Assembly (NCBI GenBank): GCA_049306275.1
Contig: JBAQQB010000234.1
Coordinates: forward strand, 1-9,962
Direction of reading: 5' to 3'
DNA: 9,962 nt
DNA from: JADJTT01 sp049306275
GTDB lineage: Bacteria > Bacteroidota > Bacteroidia > Chitinophagales > Saprospiraceae
Shown here: one piece after another, positions 6,175-9,962 of the stretch
How the letters are laid out: each line of letters starts with the position of its first letter
How positions within the stretch are numbered: position 1 is the stretch's first letter
Made by a program: the position numbers and the translations under genes
The notes under the pieces: model-generated
What the model saw: only the letters and a program-made list of their open reading frames with translations
What the model was told of the DNA's origin: nothing
Databases searched by the model: none

Positions 6175-6617
6175 CCCAGTATTTTCTTCACCACCGCTGA
6201 AATCGCCGCCCCGTCGGCCCGTCCTGCGAGCTCCTTGTTCGCGGCGCCCATGACCTTGCCCATGTCTTTCATCGAGGTGGCGCCGGTTTGCTCTACGATT
6301 TTTTTCACCGCGGCCTCCAGCTCCTCGGGCGTCATCTGCTTTGGCAGGTAGCTTTCGATGATCTCCAGCTCCTCCCGCTCAATCTGGGCGAGGTCTTCCC
6401 GGCCTTCCTTTTCGTAAATAGCCAGCGAGTCGCGGCGCTGCTTAACGAGTTTTTGCAGCATCTTCACGGCCTTGTCCTCGTTGATCTCTTCATGGCTGCC
6501 ATCGGTCTTGGCCAGCAGTATGGCTTGCTTGATAGCCCTGACGCCGCGCAAGGCCTTCTTGTCCTGGGCTTTCATCGCGGTCTTCAGGTCCTCATTGATG
6601 CGTTCTTCGAAAGTCAT
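6171..6617 (-). CDS. yqeY: GatB/YqeY domain protein
   Basis: A 148-residue small protein, the usual length for the free-standing YqeY family, whose domain is also found at the tail of GatB, the tRNA-dependent amidotransferase subunit. Its exact role is not settled. It is thought to contact tRNA or aid glutaminyl/asparaginyl-tRNA formation. Seen: a helical N-terminal half (MTFEERINEDLKTAMKAQDK, then LRGVRAIKQAI and KQRRDSLAIYEKEGREDL) and the characteristic IIESYLPKQMTPEEL (about 87-101), GATSMKDMGKVMG and ADGAAISAVVKKIL blocks. The start at 6617 is 11 bases after the stop of rsmA on the same strand, so the two are almost certainly cotranscribed. Its TAA stop shares the TTAA at 6171-6174 with the stop of the convergent hydrolase gene, and I see no terminator hairpin at the junction. 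Confidence 0.95.
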   Translation of the reverse strand: MTFEERINEDLKTAMKAQDKKALRGVRAIKQAILLAKTDGSHEEINEDKAVKMLQKLVKQRRDSLAIYEKEGREDLAQIEREELEIIESYLPKQMTPEELEAAVKKIVEQTGATSMKDMGKVMGAANKELAGRADGAAISAVVKKILG

Positions 6618-6628
6618 GTTCTGATATT

Positions 6629-7432
6629 TTATGATGGTTCAATGGTTTGTTCCGCCCTGCGGGTGAGTTGTATGAAATCGTCCACACTCAACACCTCCGG
6701 CCTTTGCTGGAAAAAATCTTCCTTCAAAACCTCGTCCGGAAACATGCCTTTAAGGGTGTTGCGCAACATTTTCCTCCGCTGGTTGAATGCCTGCTTGACG
6801 ATCCGCCGGAATAGCTGCTCGTCGCAGCCCAGCGACTGCTGATTCTTTCTCGTCAGGCGAATGACCCCCGACAAAACCTTGGGCGGCGGGTTGAATGATC
6901 CTTGCTTGACCGTAAACAGGTACCTGCCCTCGTAATAGGCCTGCACCAGCACACTGATCACACCGTAATCCTTGCCGCCGGGAGGAGCGATCACCCGCTC
7001 GGCCATTTCTTTCTGGAACATACCCACCATCTCCGGGATCAATTGGCGGTATTCCACCATCTTGATCAGGATTTGGGAGGAAATGTTGTAGGGAAAGTTT
7101 CCGATCAGGCCAAATGCGGCGCCTTCCATGACCTCGTCGAGCCGCAGCCGCAGGAAATCTGCGTGGATCAGCTTCCCGTTGAGGCCAGGATACTGGTTTT
7201 GCAGGTAGACCACCATGTCTTCATCCGCTTCTACGGCCCTCAAATCGTAGGCTCCTTCGAGCAGAAAGCGCGTCAGCACGCCTTTGCCGGGCCCTACCTC
7301 CAGCACGCGGCCGTAGCCGTCAATACCTTCCAGGCTCTCCACGATGCGCTGGGCGATGTGCTCGCTGGTCAGAAAATGTTGTCCGTATGACTTTTTTGCT
7401 TTCAATATTGTGCGGTAAGTAGTAACTGCCAC
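6629..7432 (-). CDS. rsmA: 16S rRNA (adenine1518/1519-N6) dimethyltransferase
   Basis: The KsgA/RsmA enzyme uses S-adenosylmethionine to dimethylate two adjacent adenines near the 3' end of 16S rRNA, a late step of small-subunit maturation. Seen, numbering from the GTG at 7432: KKSYGQHFL (13-21), the SAM loop EVGPGKG (45-51), acidic E69 in AVEAD, D92 in HADF, the catalytic motif NFPYN (112-116, a variant of NLPYN), and the RNA-binding C-terminal block QAFNQRRKMLRNTL. The start is uncertain. The GTG at 7432 overlaps an exact -7 box (7439-7432), so a transcript from that promoter would begin after it. The TTG at 7405, giving MKAKKSYGQHFL, may be the real start. It is followed by yqeY after 11 bases and is divergent from pdxA, its operon neighbour in E. 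coli. Confidence 0.95.
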   Translation of the reverse strand: MAVTTYRTILKAKKSYGQHFLTSEHIAQRIVESLEGIDGYGRVLEVGPGKGVLTRFLLEGAYDLRAVEADEDMVVYLQNQYPGLNGKLIHADFLRLRLDEVMEGAAFGLIGNFPYNISSQILIKMVEYRQLIPEMVGMFQKEMAERVIAPPGGKDYGVISVLVQAYYEGRYLFTVKQGSFNPPPKVLSGVIRLTRKNQQSLGCDEQLFRRIVKQAFNQRRKMLRNTLKGMFPDEVLKEDFFQQRPEVLSVDDFIQLTRRAEQTIEPS

Positions 7433-7439
7433 AAATTTA
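7432..7439 (-). promoter_or_regulatory. -7 promoter box for rsmA-yqeY
   Basis: TAAATTTG on the minus strand is an exact TAnnTTTG match. Initiation would fall near 7426, inside the annotated GTG-initiated reading frame but about 20 bases before the TTG at 7405. No TTG sits at the ideal -33 distance. Confidence 0.45.
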
Positions 7440-7524
7440 CCAATAAAAGGCCATCAGCTACCCGAAAGTTCCCCCCGGGAAAATATGATCTCCCCCGAAA
7501 TGCCGGAATCCCTCACATTTTTTG

Positions 7525-7532
7525 CATATTTG
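7525..7532 (+). promoter_or_regulatory. Near-consensus -7 box for pdxA
   Basis: CATATTTG matches TAnnTTTG at every fixed position but the first. It lies 39 bases before the pdxA ATG at 7572, the distance seen for the other promoters here. No clear -33 TTG is present. Confidence 0.35.
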
Positions 7533-7571
7533 TTGTCCGGAGCAAAACTTCCGGATATCAACGAACCGATC

Positions 7572-8666
7572 ATGGACCACACGAAACCCATCATAGGCAT
7601 CAGCATAGGCGATTTTAACGGCATCGGCCTGGAGGTAATTATCAAAACACTGGCAATCAAAGAAATAAGAGACAGATGCACACCCGTGCTCTACGGCTCC
7701 TCTAAAGTCGTTTCCTATCATAAAAACATCGTCACGGTCGAAGACTTTCCCTTCCAGACCTTGCGCACGGCAGAACGCCCCAATGCCGGCAAGATCAATG
7801 TGGTGAACTGCTGGCAGGAAAACGTCAACATCACCTTGGGCAAACCCTCTGACATGAGCGGCAAATACGCCATTATTTCACTGGAACAGGCGGCCAAAGA
7901 CCTCAAAGACGGCCTCATCGACGCCCTTGTCACTGCCCCGGTGAGCAAGGAGGCGCTCAAAATGGCCAACTTCCCGCACCCCGGCCATACCGAGTACCTC
8001 ACAGAATTCATGGGCGCCAAAGAAAGCCTCATGATGATGGTGCACGACGAGCTCCGCGTCGGGCTGGCAACCAATCACCTTCCCGTAGCGCAGGTGGCAG
8101 GCAAGATCAGCAAGGAGCTCATCCTGACCAAGCTTCAAATATTCAACGAATCGCTGAAGGTCGACTTCGGCATCGAACGGCCCGTTATCGCCGTGCTTTC
8201 CCTCAACCCCCACGCCGGCGACGGCGGCATGATCGGCAATGAGGAGGAACGCTTCATCCGGCCTGCCGTGGTCGAAGCCAAAAAAGGCGGTATGATGGCC
8301 CTCGGGCCCTTCCCGGCCGACGGTTTCTTCGGGTCCGGCCAGTTTAAAAAATTCGACGGCATCCTGGCCATGTACCACGACCAGGGGCTCATCCCCTTCA
8401 AAACCCTGGCCTTCGGCGGGGGAATCAACTTCACCGCCGGTATCAAGGGCATCCGTACCTCGCCCGATCACGGCACGGGTTACGACATCGCAGGACAGAA
8501 TGTGGCCGACCACACCTCCTTCATGCACGCGGTATTTCTCGCCATCGACCTGGCACGCAACCGAAAAGACTATGCCGATATGCGCGCCAATGCCCTGGTC
8601 AAGCGCGAAAAACCGGCAGAACTCGAGGAAGAAGCTTCAGCTGATACCCTCGGCGAAGAGTCTTGA
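7572..8666 (+). CDS. pdxA: 4-hydroxythreonine-4-phosphate dehydrogenase
   Basis: PdxA oxidises 4-phosphohydroxy-L-threonine with NAD(P)+. The product decarboxylates and is condensed by PdxJ with deoxyxylulose phosphate to make pyridoxine phosphate (DXP-dependent vitamin B6 pathway, cytoplasm). Seen, over 364 residues: N-terminal KPIIGISIGDFNGIGLEVI (5-23), TAPVSKEA (121-128), GHTEYLTEFMG (138-148), and the three metal-ligand histidines H169 (TNHLPVAQV), H214 (LNPHAGDGG) and H269 (MYHDQGLIPFK), followed by FGGGINFTAGI and RTSPDHGTGYDIAG. I chose the ATG at 7572 because the family starts a few residues before PIIGI. The ATG at 7485 would add 29 unrelated residues and precede the likely promoter. 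The tail after about 345 is acidic and unconserved-looking. Divergent from rsmA and followed by a separately promoted DksA-like gene. Confidence 0.96.
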   Translation: MDHTKPIIGISIGDFNGIGLEVIIKTLAIKEIRDRCTPVLYGSSKVVSYHKNIVTVEDFPFQTLRTAERPNAGKINVVNCWQENVNITLGKPSDMSGKYAIISLEQAAKDLKDGLIDALVTAPVSKEALKMANFPHPGHTEYLTEFMGAKESLMMMVHDELRVGLATNHLPVAQVAGKISKELILTKLQIFNESLKVDFGIERPVIAVLSLNPHAGDGGMIGNEEERFIRPAVVEAKKGGMMALGPFPADGFFGSGQFKKFDGILAMYHDQGLIPFKTLAFGGGINFTAGIKGIRTSPDHGTGYDIAGQNVADHTSFMHAVFLAIDLARNRKDYADMRANALVKREKPAELEEEASADTLGEES

Positions 8667-8699
8667 GACCCTGTCCCGGAGGAGGTTTTTTAAAGAAGC

Positions 8700-8731
8700 T
8701 TTGGACCAAAGCGGGAAAAAGTCTATTTTTG
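8700..8731 (+). promoter_or_regulatory. Strong Bacteroidota promoter for the DksA-like gene
   Basis: TTTG at 8700-8703 (TTG 8701-8703), 20 bases, then TATTTTTG at 8724-8731 is a full match to TTG-N17-23-TAnnTTTG and the best promoter in the window. Initiation near 8738 gives a leader of about 50 bases. It probably also serves lspA. Confidence 0.75.
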
Positions 8732-8734
8732 CGG

Positions 8735-8753
8735 GGATTTTCGGGAAAAATCC
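8735..8753 (+). other. Hairpin in the leader of the DksA-like gene
   Basis: GGATTTT (8735-8741) pairs with AAAATCC (8747-8753) around CGGGA. It sits at or just after the predicted transcription start and has no U-run, so it is a leader stem-loop rather than a terminator. It could affect mRNA stability. It may also be chance. Confidence 0.3.
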
Positions 8754-8789
8754 TGAAATCATTTTACCCACCCGGCAAAAAAGCATCTT

Positions 8790-9161
8790 ATGAGCCAAGT
8801 TTTGGAAAAGACCCGTTATTCAGACGAAGAGTTGGAAGAATTCAAAGTCCTGATAGAAGAGAAACTGAAAAATGCCTTCGATCAACTCAATTTTTACCAG
8901 CAACAACTCGAAGATCTCGCAGATAGCTCCGACTCCAAAATAAGAGGACTGGACGACGGCGTCGGCACAGCGGAAAACGAGCACCTCTACGAAATGGCCT
9001 CTCGTCAACAAAAACTCATCCAGCACCTCGAAAGCGCCCTGGTGCGGGTGCACAATAAAACCTACGGCATCTGCCGCGCCACGGGAAAGCTCATCGCCAA
9101 GGAAAGACTGAAGGCCGTGCCTCATGCAACCCTTTGTATGGAAGCCAAAAAATCGCAGTAG
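8790..9161 (+). CDS. DksA/TraR-family transcriptional regulator with reduced zinc finger
   Basis: A 123-residue protein of the DksA/TraR family, which binds in the secondary channel of RNA polymerase and, in proteobacteria, tunes promoters together with ppGpp. Seen: a helical coiled-coil-like N-terminal part (SDEELEEFKVLIEEKLKNAF, then YQQQLEDLAD), a loop with DDGVGTAENE (55-64), a second helix (RQQKLIQHLESALVRV), and the C-terminal finger region YGICRATGKLIAKERL through VPHATLCMEAK. Canonical DksA has CxxC-x17-CxxC. Here C95 and C116 remain but the second and fourth cysteines are T98 and A119, so normal four-cysteine zinc binding is unlikely. This pattern is usual in Bacteroidota relatives, so it is a lineage trait rather than damage. 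It has its own strong promoter and is followed by lspA after 93 bases, a pairing I recall from other Bacteroidota. Confidence 0.92.
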   Translation: MSQVLEKTRYSDEELEEFKVLIEEKLKNAFDQLNFYQQQLEDLADSSDSKIRGLDDGVGTAENEHLYEMASRQQKLIQHLESALVRVHNKTYGICRATGKLIAKERLKAVPHATLCMEAKKSQ

Positions 9162-9254
9162 GAGAAGCCATTTTTTCCGGCATTGTTAAACTGGTTGGCC
9201 GGTGAAGCGTTTCCAACCAAAAGAGGGGTGTCCCTTCAATAAAATATTTGTGCA

Positions 9255-9920
9255 TTGAAACCAGCAACCAAGGTAACACTGTTGGTCGTCGCGATCCTCC
9301 TGATCGATCAGGCGCTCAAATTCTGGGTCAAAACCAGCATGGAGTACGGAGAGGAAATCTTCATCTTCGGCTTGAGCTGGGCCCGCCTTCACTTTGTGGA
9401 AAACAACGGCATGGCGTTCGGCCTGTCGCTGGGCGGTGAATACGGCAAGCTGGCGCTCAGCCTCTTCCGGATCGTGGCCATCGGCTTCCTGATCTACTAC
9501 ATCCGCTTCCTCATCCGCGAAAAAGCATCTCTCGGCCTGCTGGCCAGCTTCGGCCTGATCCTGGCAGGCGCAATCGGCAACATTCTCGACAGCGCCTTCT
9601 ACGGACTGATCTTTTCCGCTTCCGCTCACCACACCGTCGCCACGCTCTTCCCTCCGGAAGGTGGTTATGCCGGCTTCCTCCACGGTATGGTTGTCGATAT
9701 GTTCTATTTCCCCCTGGTGGAAGACAAGATGGTCCCTTCCTGGGTGCCTTTCTGGGGGGGCCAGCCCTTCACTTTCTTCCGCCCCGTGTTCAACGTCGCC
9801 GACTCCGCCATCACCACCGGCGTCTTTACCCTGATCCTTTTCCACCGCCAATTCTTCAGCGGGCATATACACACCGCTGAAAAAACAGCCCCGGCAGCTA
9901 CCACTCCCGACGAAGCATAA
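9255..9920 (+). CDS. lspA: Lipoprotein signal peptidase (signal peptidase II)
   Basis: LspA is an inner-membrane aspartyl protease that removes the signal peptide of diacylglyceryl-modified prolipoproteins. Seen, over 221 residues: about four membrane helices (near 6-25, 66-87, 93-112 and 181-198), the N-terminal LLIDQALKFWV block (15-25), VENNGMAFG (48-56), GAIGNILDSAFYG (105-117), and the catalytic aspartates D148 in VVDMFYFP and D183 in FNVADSAITTG. The protein is longer than the usual ~160 residues, mainly because of roughly 25 extra residues between GNILDS and VVDM, a feature of Bacteroidota LspA, plus a polar tail (HTAEKTAPAATTPDEA). The start is a TTG: an in-frame stop at 9240-9242 and the early conserved LLIDQ leave no ATG option. 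An imperfect -7 box AATATTTG (9243-9250) touches the start. Transcription from the DksA-like gene is more likely. Confidence 0.95.
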   Translation: MKPATKVTLLVVAILLIDQALKFWVKTSMEYGEEIFIFGLSWARLHFVENNGMAFGLSLGGEYGKLALSLFRIVAIGFLIYYIRFLIREKASLGLLASFGLILAGAIGNILDSAFYGLIFSASAHHTVATLFPPEGGYAGFLHGMVVDMFYFPLVEDKMVPSWVPFWGGQPFTFFRPVFNVADSAITTGVFTLILFHRQFFSGHIHTAEKTAPAATTPDEA

Positions 9921-9962
9921 AAAGAAAGAGGGGCAAACCGGCCGGTTTGCCCCTCTTTCTTT
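9921..9962. terminator. Perfect 42-bp palindromic, bidirectional terminator
   Basis: The 21 bases at 9921-9941 are the exact reverse complement of 9942-9962, centred on CCGGCCGG. The structure begins at the base after the lspA TAA. The outer arms are A-rich then T-rich (AAAGAAAG and CTTTCTTT), so either strand gives a GC-rich stem followed by a U-rich stretch. It ends at the window edge and may continue. Confidence 0.9.

Noticed and set aside
7878..8528. Minus-strand open frame of 216 codons inside pdxA
   Set aside because: It is a shadow of pdxA, whose three metal-binding histidines and family motifs are all present on the plus strand.
8666..8697. Possible terminator after pdxA (GGAGGAGG followed by TTTTTT)
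   Set aside because: No convincing stem can be formed before the T-run; only three or four adjacent pairs are available.
9178..9202. CCGGC/GCCGG inverted repeat between the DksA-like gene and lspA
   Set aside because: A 5-bp stem with a loop of about 15 bases and no U-run is too weak to call a terminator.
9754..9760. Run of seven G inside lspA as a possible slippage site
   Set aside because: It encodes Trp-Gly-Gly in frame in an essential-type gene. Nothing indicates switching.
9186..9872. Long minus-strand open frame of 228 codons opposite lspA
   Set aside because: Its composition (Asp/Glu/Gln/His-rich, no motif) is typical of the antisense of a GC-rich coding frame, and the lspA frame has every catalytic motif.

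Overview
The window looks like chromosomal DNA of a member of the Bacteroidota, most likely the Saprospiria (Lewinella-like) group. The evidence is a secreted protein with a type IX secretion (T9SS) sorting tail, several upstream sites that match the Bacteroidota sigma-factor -7 box TAnnTTTG, a Bacteroidota-type LspA with a large insertion, and a DksA-like gene next to lspA. The genus assignment is inference. Coding DNA is moderately GC-rich and the promoter regions are AT-rich.

Layout. (1) 1-1772, minus strand: the first 202 residues of a fatty acyl-AMP ligase-like adenylating enzyme that runs off the left edge, preceded on the same strand by a membrane fatty-acid desaturase. This is a lipid module whose remainder lies to the left. 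(2) 1863-2152: a gene-free stretch with four minus-strand terminator hairpins. Three belong to a repeated module made of a stop-codon-like ATCCCRTGA and a GAAGCCGG/CCGGCTTC hairpin with a U-run, and it copies the true 3' end of the neighbouring T9SS gene. (3) 2153-3244, minus: a secreted protein with dockerin-like calcium loops, a cohesin-like beta domain and a T9SS tail. (4) 3245-3474: an AT-rich divergent promoter region. (5) 3475-6174, plus: a helical-repeat protein of unknown function and a signal-peptide-bearing serine hydrolase of the beta-lactamase/penicillin-binding fold. (6) 6171-7432, minus: rsmA (16S rRNA dimethyltransferase) followed by yqeY. The yqeY stop codon overlaps that of the hydrolase in a shared TTAA. 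(7) 7572-9920, plus: pdxA (vitamin B6 synthesis), a DksA/TraR-family regulator with a reduced zinc finger, and lspA (lipoprotein signal peptidase). lspA is closed by a perfect 42-bp palindromic terminator at the right edge.

Most of the window is housekeeping or conserved. The parts worth a second look are the repeated 3'-end/terminator modules at 1863-2163, the dockerin plus cohesin-like T9SS protein beside them, and the ligase/desaturase pair at the left edge. I see no CRISPR array, tRNA, rRNA, transposase or phage gene, and no clear new multi-gene system.
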